This document shows, one piece after another, positions 16,920 through 25,416 of a stretch of 64,000 bases of DNA. The stretch lies in the NCBI RefSeq assembly GCF_900099775.1, contig NZ_FMTM01000006.1:309337-373336 (forward strand). The letters are read 5' to 3'. The notes under the pieces are model-generated. The model searched no databases and had not been told where the DNA came from. It was given only the letters and a program-made list of their open reading frames with translations. Each line of letters opens with the position of its first letter. The first letter of the stretch is position 1. A program made the position numbers and the translations under genes. Origin of the DNA: Rhizobium mongolense subsp. loessense (lineage in GTDB: Bacteria; Pseudomonadota; Alphaproteobacteria; Rhizobiales; Rhizobiaceae).

Positions 16920-17426
16920 ATGCAGTTGCGATATGCGATGACTGGTGTGGCGGTTGTTCTGTCATTGGCGGGCTGCCAGCGCACGGCATATGACAATGCG
17001 AGTTACAGCTCGCCGGCACCGCTAACCGCCCAGCCTGTTCCTTCCGTCCAGGGCGGACAGCTTCCGCCACCGGCGGGCGCCTCGCAGTTTCCCGCCGCTC
17101 CAGCGGCAGCGCCTGCGGTTCCGGGCCAGCCGGGTGCCATGGCGGCCAATGCGCTTGACGTCTCCAAGGAATCCATGGTCGGCAGCTGGCGCGTCAACGG
17201 CAGGTGCGACATGTTCCTGACGCTGACCAACCTCGGCAGCGGCTCACGCGGCGGCACGCGCGGCTGCGTCGGCGAGCTGACGGCGATGGGCTCCTGGGAA
17301 GTCTCTGGCAAGCAGGTTCTTCTCAAGGATCGCAGCGGCAACCAGATCGGCAGCGTCTACAAGACAGCCGACAACAGCTTCAGTGGCCAGACGAGCACCG
17401 GCCAACCGATCACCCTCAGCCGGTAA
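16920..17426 (+). CDS. Omp19-like outer-membrane lipoprotein (AprI/Inh protease inhibitor family)
   Basis: A 168-residue lipoprotein. The signal peptide ends in the lipobox LAGC, so Cys19 is the expected lipidated residue. A Pro/Ala/Gln-rich linker (residues ~30-75) is followed by a domain starting VSKESMVGSWRVNGRCDMFL, with two cysteines and GSWEVSGKQVLLKDRSG, which is the pattern of the AprI/Inh beta-barrel and of Brucella Omp19. Omp19 inhibits host proteases; here that is inference. Three ATGs occur in a row; 16920 is preferred because GGGAG (16908-16912) then lies 7 bases upstream. Confidence 0.82.
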   Translation: MQLRYAMTGVAVVLSLAGCQRTAYDNASYSSPAPLTAQPVPSVQGGQLPPPAGASQFPAAPAAAPAVPGQPGAMAANALDVSKESMVGSWRVNGRCDMFLTLTNLGSGSRGGTRGCVGELTAMGSWEVSGKQVLLKDRSGNQIGSVYKTADNSFSGQTSTGQPITLSR

Positions 17427-17474
17427 GACAGCCGGCGGCCACCCCGCCGACGACGCGTAGGCGGACTCCTCCCC

Positions 17475-18638
17475 ATGCAGCCAATCCCCGACTACACTTC
17501 CAGCGTCAGCGAGCACTTGAAATCGCTGACGGCCTCCGGCTCTCTCCAGATCGATTCTGCACAGATGGATGTGGCAAAAAGCCTCGATCGGGTGCTTTTT
17601 GAACTGAAGCGCCGCCGCCCGGCGGCTAAATCCAGCTCGCTCGGCTGGCTCTTCGCTTCGAAGAAAAAGGCGAGAGAAGGCATCAAGGGACTCTATATTC
17701 ACGGCAGTGTCGGGCGCGGCAAGACAATGCTGATGGATATTTTCTACCGCATGGCGCCCTCTTCGAAAAAGCGCCGTGCGCACTTCCATGAATTCATGGC
17801 CGATGTCCACAACCGCATCGCCGCGCACCGGCTCAAGCTGAAGAACGGCGAAACAAAGCATGCCGATCCCGTGCCGCCCGTGGCGGCCGCACTTTACCAG
17901 GAAGCCGAACTCCTCTGCTTCGATGAGTTTACGGTGACGGACATCGCTGATGCGATGATCCTCTCGCGGCTGTTCTCCGAACTTTTTGCGCGTGGCTGCG
18001 TGCTCATCGCGACCTCGAATGTCGAGCCCGACAATCTCTACAAGGACGGCCTCAATCGCGGTCTCTTCCTGCCTTTCATCGGTCTCCTCAAGAAGAATGT
18101 CGAGGTCGTGACGCTCGACTCCGCGACGGATTACCGGATGGAGAAGCTGAACAGCCAGCCGGTCTATCTGACGCCGATCGACGAGCGGACGGATATGGCC
18201 ATGGATGCGTCCTGGGCCCAGGCGCTGGATGGACGCAAGGCGCAGCCTTTCGATATTCCGATGAAAGGTCGCTCGATCCATGTGCCGCTCGCCGTCGATC
18301 GCATGGCGCGCTTTTCATTTGCCGATCTTTGCGAGAAGCCGCTCGGTGCTGCGGATTTTCTCGCAATCGCCAAGCGTTTCGATACGATCTTCGTCGATCG
18401 CGTCCCGTTGCTCGGCCCGGACAAGCGGAACCAGGCGAAGCGTTTCATCATTCTTGTCGACACGCTCTACGATCACGGGGTTCGGCTTCATGCGTCGGCT
18501 GCGGCAATGCCGGAAGATTTGCTGATCGAACGGCGCGGGACGGAAGGCTTTGAATTCGATCGCACTGCATCTCGCCTTTTTGAGATGCGCAGCGCAGAAT
18601 ATCTCGCAACGCATCATAAAAAGCATGCCGCCGAGTAA
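17475..18638 (+). CDS. zapE: Cell division protein ZapE (AFG1-like ATPase)
   Basis: A 387-residue AFG1/ZapE P-loop ATPase. The Walker A motif GSVGRGKT is at residues 77-84, Walker B is CFDEFTVTD, and sensor-like ATSNVEPDNLYKDGLNR follows. In E. coli ZapE binds FtsZ and affects the Z ring in low oxygen; the mitochondrial homologue AFG1 handles respiratory complex subunits. It lies 48 bases after the Omp19-like gene. A 34-bp perfect palindrome begins 11 bases past its stop, ahead of mdh. Confidence 0.92.
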   Translation: MQPIPDYTSSVSEHLKSLTASGSLQIDSAQMDVAKSLDRVLFELKRRRPAAKSSSLGWLFASKKKAREGIKGLYIHGSVGRGKTMLMDIFYRMAPSSKKRRAHFHEFMADVHNRIAAHRLKLKNGETKHADPVPPVAAALYQEAELLCFDEFTVTDIADAMILSRLFSELFARGCVLIATSNVEPDNLYKDGLNRGLFLPFIGLLKKNVEVVTLDSATDYRMEKLNSQPVYLTPIDERTDMAMDASWAQALDGRKAQPFDIPMKGRSIHVPLAVDRMARFSFADLCEKPLGAADFLAIAKRFDTIFVDRVPLLGPDKRNQAKRFIILVDTLYDHGVRLHASAAAMPEDLLIERRGTEGFEFDRTASRLFEMRSAEYLATHHKKHAAE

Positions 18639-18648
18639 CAGTTTGGCA

Positions 18649-18682
18649 ACAAAATATCTTACGTTTACGTAAGATATTTTGT
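18649..18682. promoter_or_regulatory. 34-bp perfect palindrome upstream of mdh
   Basis: The arms ACAAAATATCTTACGT (18649-18664) and ACGTAAGATATTTTGT (18667-18682) are perfect 16-bp inverted repeats with a 2-base centre. The element lies 11 bases after zapE and 135 bases before the mdh start. It is AT-rich and has no T tract after the stem, so it is either an unusual terminator for zapE or a protein-binding site for control of the mdh-suc operon. The regulator is not identifiable from the sequence. Confidence 0.6.
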
Positions 18683-18816
18683 ATCTAAACGATTGAAATT
18701 GCTGATTCAAAAATAACACGTTGCCATTTTTTGGCTTTAGGGCTATGCGATTGCGTCATTGGACGACGCCCTGGACGCGCCGCCCGACTGATTTTGATCG
18801 CAAAGGAAACAGCGAA

Positions 18817-19779
18817 ATGGCGCGTAACAAGATCGCACTTATCGGTTCTGGCATGATTGGTGGCACGCTGGCGCATCTCGCCGGCCTGAAAGAGCTCGGC
18901 GATATCGTCCTCTTCGACATTGCCGACGGCATTCCACAGGGCAAGGGCCTCGATATCGCCCAGTCGTCCCCGGTCGAAGGCTTCGATGCCAATCTGACGG
19001 GTGCCAGCGACTATTCCGCGATCGAAGGCGCAGACGTGTGCATCGTCACCGCCGGCGTTCCGCGCAAGCCGGGCATGAGCCGCGACGATCTTCTCGGCAT
19101 CAACCTCAAGGTCATGGAGCAGGTCGGCGCCGGCATCAAGAAATATGCCCCGAATGCTTTCGTCATCTGCATCACCAATCCGCTCGACGCCATGGTTTGG
19201 GCGTTGCAGAAGTTTTCCGGCCTTCCGGCCAACAAGGTCGTCGGCATGGCGGGCGTTCTCGATAGCTCGCGCTTTCGTCTCTTCCTCGCCAAGGAATTCA
19301 ACGTTTCCGTTCAGGACGTCACTGCTTTCGTTCTCGGCGGCCACGGCGACACGATGGTGCCGCTTGCTCGTTACTCCACCGTTGCCGGCATTCCGCTCAC
19401 CGACCTCATCACCATGGGTTGGGTCACCAAGGAACGGCTCGAGGAAATTATCCAGCGCACCCGCGACGGCGGCGCCGAAATCGTCGGCCTCCTGAAGACT
19501 GGTTCGGCCTACTACGCTCCGGCAGCCTCGGCAATCGAGATGGCCGAGGCCTACCTCAAGGACAAGAAGCGCGTTCTGCCCTGCGCGGCGCATCTCTCCG
19601 GCCAGTACGGCGTTAAGGACATGTATGTCGGCGTTCCGACAGTTATCGGTGCCGGCGGCGTCGAGCGCGTCATCGAGATCGACCTCAACAAGGCCGAGAA
19701 GGAAGCCTTCGACAAGTCCGTCGGCGCTGTCGCCGGCCTGTGCGAAGCCTGCATCAACATCGCGCCTGCGCTGAAGTAA
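18817..19779 (+). CDS. mdh: Malate dehydrogenase
   Basis: NAD-dependent malate dehydrogenase of the lactate-dehydrogenase-like type, which converts malate to oxaloacetate in the TCA cycle. The 320-residue protein has GSGMIGG at residues 10-16 of the Rossmann fold, the substrate loop GVPRKPGMSRDDLL, the ITNPLDAMVW segment and GGHGDTMVPL containing the catalytic histidine. The frame is open further upstream, but homology begins at MARNKIALIG (ATG at 18817). It is the first gene of mdh-sucCDAB, 19 bases ahead of sucC. Confidence 0.96.
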   Translation: MARNKIALIGSGMIGGTLAHLAGLKELGDIVLFDIADGIPQGKGLDIAQSSPVEGFDANLTGASDYSAIEGADVCIVTAGVPRKPGMSRDDLLGINLKVMEQVGAGIKKYAPNAFVICITNPLDAMVWALQKFSGLPANKVVGMAGVLDSSRFRLFLAKEFNVSVQDVTAFVLGGHGDTMVPLARYSTVAGIPLTDLITMGWVTKERLEEIIQRTRDGGAEIVGLLKTGSAYYAPAASAIEMAEAYLKDKKRVLPCAAHLSGQYGVKDMYVGVPTVIGAGGVERVIEIDLNKAEKEAFDKSVGAVAGLCEACINIAPALK

Positions 19780-19798
19780 TCAAAACAGGAATAAACCC

Positions 19799-20995
19799 AT
19801 GAACATTCATGAATATCAGGCCAAGGCTCTGCTGAAGAGCTATGGCGCACCGGTCGCTGAAGGTGTGGCTATCTTCAAGGCCGACGAAGCCGAGGCTGCG
19901 GCAAGAGAATTGCCGGGTCCGCTCTACGTCGTGAAAAGCCAGATCCACGCTGGCGGCCGCGGCAAGGGTAAATTCAAGGAACTCTCGCCGGAAGCCAAAG
20001 GTGGCGTTCGCCTTGCGAAGTCGATCGACGAAGTCGTCGCCAATGCCAAGGAAATGCTCGGCAATACGCTGGTCACCAAGCAGACCGGCCCGGCCGGCAA
20101 GCAGGTCAACCGCCTCTACATCGAAGACGGCGCCGATATCGACCGCGAACTCTATCTCTCAATTCTCGTCGATCGCTCCGTCGGTCAGGTTGCCTTCGTC
20201 GTTTCGACGGAAGGCGGCATGGACATTGAGACCGTCGCCCACGACACGCCCGAAAAGATCATCACCGTCGCTATCGACCCCGCAAAGGGCGTGACGGCCG
20301 CAGACAGCAAGAAGCTTGCAGATGCGCTGAATCTCGAAGGCGAAGCTCGCAAGGATGGCGACACGCTGTTCCCGATCCTCTACAAGGCTTTCGTCGAAAA
20401 GGACATGAGCCTGCTCGAAGTCAATCCGCTGATCGTCATGAAGAACGGTCGCCTGCGCGTCCTCGACGCCAAGGTATCCTTCGACGGCAATGCGCTCTTC
20501 CGTCACGAAGACATCGTCGCTCTGCGCGACAAAACGGAAGAAGACGAGAAGGAAATCGAAGCCTCCAAATACGACCTTGCCTACGTTGCCCTCGACGGCA
20601 ATATCGGCTGCATGGTCAATGGTGCGGGCCTTGCCATGGCGACCATGGACATCATCAAGCTCTACGGCGCCGAGCCTGCGAACTTCCTCGATGTCGGCGG
20701 CGGTGCTTCGAAGGAAAAGGTCACCGCGGCGTTCAAGATCATCACCGCCGATCCGGCCGTGAAGGGCATCCTGGTCAATATCTTCGGCGGCATCATGCGC
20801 TGCGACGTCATCGCCGAAGGCGTGATCGCGGCGGTGAAGGAAGTGGGCCTCCAGGTGCCGCTCGTCGTCCGTCTCGAAGGCACCAATGTGGAACTCGGCA
20901 AGAAAATCATACGAGAGAGCGGGCTGAACGTGATCCCTGCCGACGATCTTGACGACGCGGCGAAGAAGATCGTCGCTGCTGTGAAAGGGAACTAA
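19799..20995 (+). CDS. sucC: Succinate-CoA ligase, beta subunit
   Basis: SucC forms the nucleotide-binding ATP-grasp subunit of succinyl-CoA synthetase, which interconverts succinyl-CoA and succinate with substrate-level phosphorylation. The 398-residue protein begins MNIHEYQAKALLKSYGAPV, a strong signature. It contains KSQIHAGGRGKGKFKE, EVNPLIVMKNGRLRVLDAK and GGGASKEKVTAAFKI, and ends with the CoA/succinate domain sequence NIFGGIMRCDVIAEGV. It is spaced 3 bases from sucD. Confidence 0.97.
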   Translation: MNIHEYQAKALLKSYGAPVAEGVAIFKADEAEAAARELPGPLYVVKSQIHAGGRGKGKFKELSPEAKGGVRLAKSIDEVVANAKEMLGNTLVTKQTGPAGKQVNRLYIEDGADIDRELYLSILVDRSVGQVAFVVSTEGGMDIETVAHDTPEKIITVAIDPAKGVTAADSKKLADALNLEGEARKDGDTLFPILYKAFVEKDMSLLEVNPLIVMKNGRLRVLDAKVSFDGNALFRHEDIVALRDKTEEDEKEIEASKYDLAYVALDGNIGCMVNGAGLAMATMDIIKLYGAEPANFLDVGGGASKEKVTAAFKIITADPAVKGILVNIFGGIMRCDVIAEGVIAAVKEVGLQVPLVVRLEGTNVELGKKIIRESGLNVIPADDLDDAAKKIVAAVKGN

Positions 20996-20998
20996 GGC

Positions 20999-21904
20999 AT
21001 GTCCATTCTCGTCAACAAAGACACCAAGGTCCTGGTCCAGGGGCTGACCGGCAAGACCGGCACTTTCCACACCGAGCAGGCGCTTGCCTATTACGGCACC
21101 AAGATGGTCGGCGGCATCCATCCGAAGAAGGGTGGCGAAACCTGGGGGTCGCTCGAAAGCGAAGCACATCTGCCGATCTTCGCCTCCGTCGCCGAGGGCA
21201 AGGAAAGAACCGGTGCCGACGCATCGGTGATCTATGTGCCGCCGGCCGGCGCCGCCGAGGCAATCATCGAGGCAATCGAGGCGGAAATTTCGCTCATCAT
21301 CTGCATCACGGAAGGGATTCCGGTCGAGGACATGATCAAGGTCAAGTCCAAGCTCGACAAGTCGAAGTCGCGCCTGATCGGTCCGAACTGCCCGGGTGTC
21401 CTGACGCCTGAGGAATGCAAGATCGGCATCATGCCGGGCTCCATCTTCAAAAAGGGTTCGGTCGGCGTTCTCTCGCGCTCCGGCACGCTGACCTATGAAG
21501 CCGTCTTCCAGACCTCGAATGAAGGTCTCGGCCAAACGACGGCAGTCGGCATCGGCGGCGACCCCGTCAAGGGCACCGAGTTCATCGACGTACTCGAGAT
21601 GTTCCTTGCCGACGACGAAACCAAGTCGATCATCATGATCGGCGAAATCGGCGGATCGGCTGAAGAAGACGCGGCTCAGTTCCTCAAGGACGAAGCCAAG
21701 CGTGGACGCAAGAAGCCGATGGTCGGCTTCATCGCCGGGCGTACGGCACCTCCCGGCCGCACCATGGGTCATGCCGGCGCCGTGATTTCTGGCGGCAAGG
21801 GCGGTGCAGAAGACAAGATCGCGGCTATGGAAGCGGCCGGTATTACGGTGTCGCCGTCTCCGGCTCGTCTCGGCAAGACGCTGGTTGAAGTCCTCAAGGG
21901 CTAA
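20999..21904 (+). CDS. sucD: Succinate-CoA ligase, alpha subunit
   Basis: SucD carries the CoA-binding site and the phosphohistidine of succinyl-CoA synthetase. In the 301-residue protein, VQGLTGKTGTFHTEQALAYY and the GGIHPKKGGE loop form the CoA site, and MGHAGAVISGGKG puts the phosphorylated histidine at residue 258. GPNCPGVLTPEECKIGIMPG is also intact. A strong stem-loop (21919-21952) separates it from sucA. Confidence 0.97.
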   Translation: MSILVNKDTKVLVQGLTGKTGTFHTEQALAYYGTKMVGGIHPKKGGETWGSLESEAHLPIFASVAEGKERTGADASVIYVPPAGAAEAIIEAIEAEISLIICITEGIPVEDMIKVKSKLDKSKSRLIGPNCPGVLTPEECKIGIMPGSIFKKGSVGVLSRSGTLTYEAVFQTSNEGLGQTTAVGIGGDPVKGTEFIDVLEMFLADDETKSIIMIGEIGGSAEEDAAQFLKDEAKRGRKKPMVGFIAGRTAPPGRTMGHAGAVISGGKGGAEDKIAAMEAAGITVSPSPARLGKTLVEVLKG

Positions 21905-21918
21905 GCCAACTTATATAA

Positions 21919-21952
21919 CCGGGCGGAAGAAAGCACCTGCGCTTCCGCCCGG
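21919..21952 (+). promoter_or_regulatory. Intercistronic stem-loop between sucD and sucA
   Basis: Perfect 11-bp arms CCGGGCGGAAG (21919-21929) and CTTCCGCCCGG (21942-21952) enclose a 12-base loop. No immediate T run follows; TTTT occurs at 21960-21963. It could slow or partly terminate transcription, or protect the 3' end of the mdh-sucCD message from exonucleases. Confidence 0.6.
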
Positions 21953-22072
21953 CCCCAGGTTTTCGACAGCAGGTGTGCCGCGGACAGGCGGCAAATTCGA
22001 ATGCGGCAGCCGGGTAGAGCCGGCAAATTCATCAAAAGTCAGGAGGCGGACGGAAAGCGTCCGCGTAAAACC

Positions 22073-25057
22073 ATGGCACGGCAAGAAGCCAACGAGCAGT
22101 TTCAGATCACCTCGTTTCTGGATGGCGCCAATGCTGCCTATATCGAGCAGCTCTATGCGCGCTACGAAGAAGATCCGTCATCGGTCGACGATCAGTGGCG
22201 GACTTTCTTCAAGGCGCTGGAAGACGATCCGAACGATGTGAAGAAGGCGGCCAAGGGCGCTTCTTGGCGCAAGAAAAATTGGCCGATTCAGGCCGGCGGC
22301 GATCTCGTATCTGCGCTCGACGGTGATTGGGGCACGGTCGAGAAGGTCATCGAAACCAAGGTGAAGGCAAAGGCCGAAGCTGCCGGCAAGCCGACCGACG
22401 GCGCTGACATCCTCCAGGCGACGCGCGATTCCGTGCGTGCCATCATGATGATCCGCGCCTATCGCATGCGCGGCCATCTGCATGCCAAGCTCGATCCGCT
22501 TGGCATCGCAGCACCAGTCGAAGACTACAAGGAACTGTCGCCGGAAGCCTACGGCTTCAGCCCGGCCGACTACGATCGCAAGATCTTCATCGACAACGTG
22601 CTCGGTCTCGAATACGCGACCATCCCGCAGATGATCGAGATCCTCGAACGAACCTATTGCTCGACCCTCGGCGTCGAGTTCATGCACATGTCCAATCCGG
22701 AAGAGAAGGCCTGGGTTCAGGAACGCATCGAGGGGCCGGACAAGGGCGTTGCGTTCACTCCGGAAGGCAAGAAGGCGATCCTTGCCAAGCTCGTCGAAGC
22801 GGAAGGTTATGAGCAGTTCCTCGACGTCAAGTTCAAAGGCACCAAGCGCTTCGGCCTCGATGGCGGTGAATCACTGATCCCCGCTCTTGAGCAGATCCTC
22901 AAGCGAGGCGGCCATCTCGGCCTGAAGGAAGCCGTGTTCGGCATGGCGCATCGCGGCCGCTTGAACGTGCTTAGCCAAGTCATGGGAAAGCCGCATCGCG
23001 CCATCTTCCATGAATTCAAGGGTGGTTCCTATGCGCCCGACGAGGTCGAAGGTTCAGGCGACGTGAAGTACCATCTCGGTGCATCTTCCGACCGCGAATT
23101 CGACGGCAACAAGGTTCACGTTTCGCTGACGGCAAACCCTTCGCACCTTGAAATTGTCGATCCCGTCGTCATGGGCAAGGCGCGCGCCAAGCAGGACATG
23201 AGTGCTACCGTCTGGGAAGGCGATGTCATTCCGCTCTCCGAGCGCGCCAAGATTTTGCCGCTGCTGATCCACGGCGATGCGGCTTTCGCGGGCCAAGGCG
23301 TCATCGCGGAAATTCTGGGCCTTTCGGGTCTTCGCGGCCACCGTGTCGCGGGCACGATGCATGTCATCATCAACAACCAGATCGGTTTTACGACGAACCC
23401 GGCCTTCTCCCGTTCGTCGCCCTATCCCTCCGACGTTGCGAAGATGATCGAGGCGCCGATCTTCCACGTCAATGGCGACGATCCGGAAGCTGTGGTCTAC
23501 GCTGCGAAAATCGCGACCGAGTTCCGCATGAAGTTCCACAAGCCGGTCGTGATCGACATGTTCTGCTACCGGCGCTACGGCCACAACGAAGGCGACGAAC
23601 CGTCCTTCACCCAGCCGAAGATGTACAAGGTTATCCGTGGCCACAAGACGGTGTTCCAGCTTTACGCCGAGCGTCTTGTTGCGCAGGGCCTGCTGACCGA
23701 AGGCGAAGTCGAGAAGATGAAGGCCGACTGGCGCGCTCATCTCGAACAGGAGTTCGAGGCCGGGCAGTCCTACAAGCCGAACAAGGCCGACTGGCTGGAC
23801 GGCGAATGGTCTGGTCTGCGCACGGCCGACAACGCCGACGAGCAGCGCCGTGGCAAGACGGCCGTGCCGATGAAACAATTGAAGGAGATCGGCCGCAAGC
23901 TCTCGGTGGTTCCGGCGGGCTTCAACGCGCACCGCACGATCCAGCGCTTCATGGAAAACCGGGCCAACATGATCCAGACGGGCGAAGGCATCGACTGGGC
24001 AATGGGCGAGGCGCTCGCTTTTGGCGCACTCTGCCTCGAAGGCCATAAGATCCGCCTTTCGGGTCAGGATTGCGAACGCGGCACTTTCTCGCAGCGCCAT
24101 TCGGTCCTTTACGATCAGGAGACCGAAGCGCGTTATATCCCGCTCGCCAACCTGTCGCCGACGCAGGCCCGCTACGAGGTCATCAACTCGATGCTCTCCG
24201 AAGAGGCCGTTCTCGGCTTCGAATACGGCTATTCGCTGGCGCGCCCGAACGCGCTCACGCTCTGGGAAGCGCAGTTCGGAGACTTCGCAAACGGTGCGCA
24301 GGTCGTCTTCGACCAGTTCGTTTCGTCGGGCGAACGCAAGTGGCTGCGCATGTCGGGTCTCGTCTGCCTGCTGCCGCATGGTTACGAAGGTCAGGGTCCT
24401 GAACACTCTTCGGCCCGCCTGGAACGCTTCCTGCAGCTTTGCGCGGAAGACAACATGCAGGTCGCCAACGTCACGACCCCGGCGAACTACTTCCATATCC
24501 TGCGCCGTCAGTTGAAGCGCGACTTCCGCAAGCCGCTGATCCTGATGACCCCGAAGTCGTTGCTGCGCCACAAGCGGGCGGTTTCGAGCCTCGCAGAGAT
24601 GGCCGGCGAATCCTCTTTCCACCGCCTTCTCTGGGATGATGCAGAGGTCATCAAGGACGGACCGATCAAGCTGCAGAAAGACAACAAGATCCGCCGCGTC
24701 GTCATGTGCTCCGGCAAGGTTTATTATGATCTTCTGGAGGAGCGCGAAAAGCGCGGTATCGACGATGTCTATCTGCTGCGCGTCGAGCAGCTCTACCCGT
24801 TCCCGGCCAAGGCGCTCATCAACGAGCTCTCCCGCTTCCGCAATGCGGAAATGGTCTGGTGCCAGGAAGAGCCGAAAAACATGGGCGCATGGTCGTTCAT
24901 CGATCCGTATCTCGAATGGGTTCTTGCCCATATCGATGCGAAGTATCAGCGCGTCCGCTACACCGGACGTCCGGCTGCCGCTTCGCCGGCAACGGGCCTG
25001 ATGTCCAAGCATCTGTCGCAACTCGCTGCATTCCTTGAGGATGCGCTGGGCGGCTGA
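22073..25057 (+). CDS. sucA: 2-oxoglutarate dehydrogenase E1 component
   Basis: Thiamine-diphosphate-dependent E1 subunit of the 2-oxoglutarate dehydrogenase complex. The 994-residue length is typical. The N-terminal segment DGANAAYIEQLYARYEEDP is the E2-binding helix region. AVFGMAHRGRLNVL, HGDAAFAGQGV and INNQIGFTTNP mark the ThDP-binding core, and MVWCQEEPKNMGAW is near the C-terminus. A longer frame begins at 22001, but the ATG at 22073 (MARQEANEQFQ) fits homologues. Confidence 0.97.
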   Translation: MARQEANEQFQITSFLDGANAAYIEQLYARYEEDPSSVDDQWRTFFKALEDDPNDVKKAAKGASWRKKNWPIQAGGDLVSALDGDWGTVEKVIETKVKAKAEAAGKPTDGADILQATRDSVRAIMMIRAYRMRGHLHAKLDPLGIAAPVEDYKELSPEAYGFSPADYDRKIFIDNVLGLEYATIPQMIEILERTYCSTLGVEFMHMSNPEEKAWVQERIEGPDKGVAFTPEGKKAILAKLVEAEGYEQFLDVKFKGTKRFGLDGGESLIPALEQILKRGGHLGLKEAVFGMAHRGRLNVLSQVMGKPHRAIFHEFKGGSYAPDEVEGSGDVKYHLGASSDREFDGNKVHVSLTANPSHLEIVDPVVMGKARAKQDMSATVWEGDVIPLSERAKILPLLIHGDAAFAGQGVIAEILGLSGLRGHRVAGTMHVIINNQIGFTTNPAFSRSSPYPSDVAKMIEAPIFHVNGDDPEAVVYAAKIATEFRMKFHKPVVIDMFCYRRYGHNEGDEPSFTQPKMYKVIRGHKTVFQLYAERLVAQGLLTEGEVEKMKADWRAHLEQEFEAGQSYKPNKADWLDGEWSGLRTADNADEQRRGKTAVPMKQLKEIGRKLSVVPAGFNAHRTIQRFMENRANMIQTGEGIDWAMGEALAFGALCLEGHKIRLSGQDCERGTFSQRHSVLYDQETEARYIPLANLSPTQARYEVINSMLSEEAVLGFEYGYSLARPNALTLWEAQFGDFANGAQVVFDQFVSSGERKWLRMSGLVCLLPHGYEGQGPEHSSARLERFLQLCAEDNMQVANVTTPANYFHILRRQLKRDFRKPLILMTPKSLLRHKRAVSSLAEMAGESSFHRLLWDDAEVIKDGPIKLQKDNKIRRVVMCSGKVYYDLLEEREKRGIDDVYLLRVEQLYPFPAKALINELSRFRNAEMVWCQEEPKNMGAWSFIDPYLEWVLAHIDAKYQRVRYTGRPAAASPATGLMSKHLSQLAAFLEDALGG

Positions 25058-25069
25058 GGAGTTAGGGCG

Positions 25070-25387
25070 ATGGCATATTTCTTCTTGAGACTTGTGCCGC
25101 CTCGTTCCCGCTTTCCGAACGACGCGACCGGGGAGGAAATGGCTGCGATGGAACGGCATGCCGAATACTGGCGCCACAACGCACAAGAGGGATCGGCAAT
25201 TGCTGTCGGCCCCGTCTTCGAGGGCGAAGGCGCCTGGGGTATGGCGGTCGTCTCAGTCGAGGATCGGGAGGCCGCAAAGGCGCTTGCCGATGCAGATCCG
25301 ATCGTCCGCTCCAGTTTCGGTTTCCACTTCGAAATTTTGCCAATGCCCTCGATCATTCTCCGGCCGTCTGCTGCCGGAAACGAATAA
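25070..25387 (+). CDS. YciI family protein within the suc operon
   Basis: A 105-residue YciI-like protein: MAYFFLRLVPPRSRFP, then EEMAAMERHAEYWRHN with the conserved His in the helix, VGPVFEGEGAWGMAVV, and DADPIVRSSFGFHFEILPMP. It sits 12 bases after sucA and 29 bases before sucB, with a good GGAG box, so it should be cotranscribed with 2-oxoglutarate dehydrogenase. The substrate is unknown. Its placement suggests a role connected to the complex or to removal of a side product, but this is inference only. Confidence 0.85.
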   Translation: MAYFFLRLVPPRSRFPNDATGEEMAAMERHAEYWRHNAQEGSAIAVGPVFEGEGAWGMAVVSVEDREAAKALADADPIVRSSFGFHFEILPMPSIILRPSAAGNE

Positions 25388-25416
25388 ACGAAAACAAGCA
25401 AATCAGGATTTGAACA

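Noticed and set aside
18649..18682. Palindrome as an ordinary rho-independent terminator of zapE
   Set aside because: There is no T tract after the stem and the stem itself is AT-rich, unlike the other terminators in the window; kept as a regulatory candidate.
20159..21772. 537-codon frame antisense to sucC and sucD
   Set aside because: Spans two well-supported genes on the other strand and shows antisense-type composition.
23054..25186. 710-codon open frame antisense to sucA
   Set aside because: High-GC codon usage leaves the opposite strand of sucA open. The product has no recognised domain and is Arg/His/Asp-rich in the way of antisense frames.
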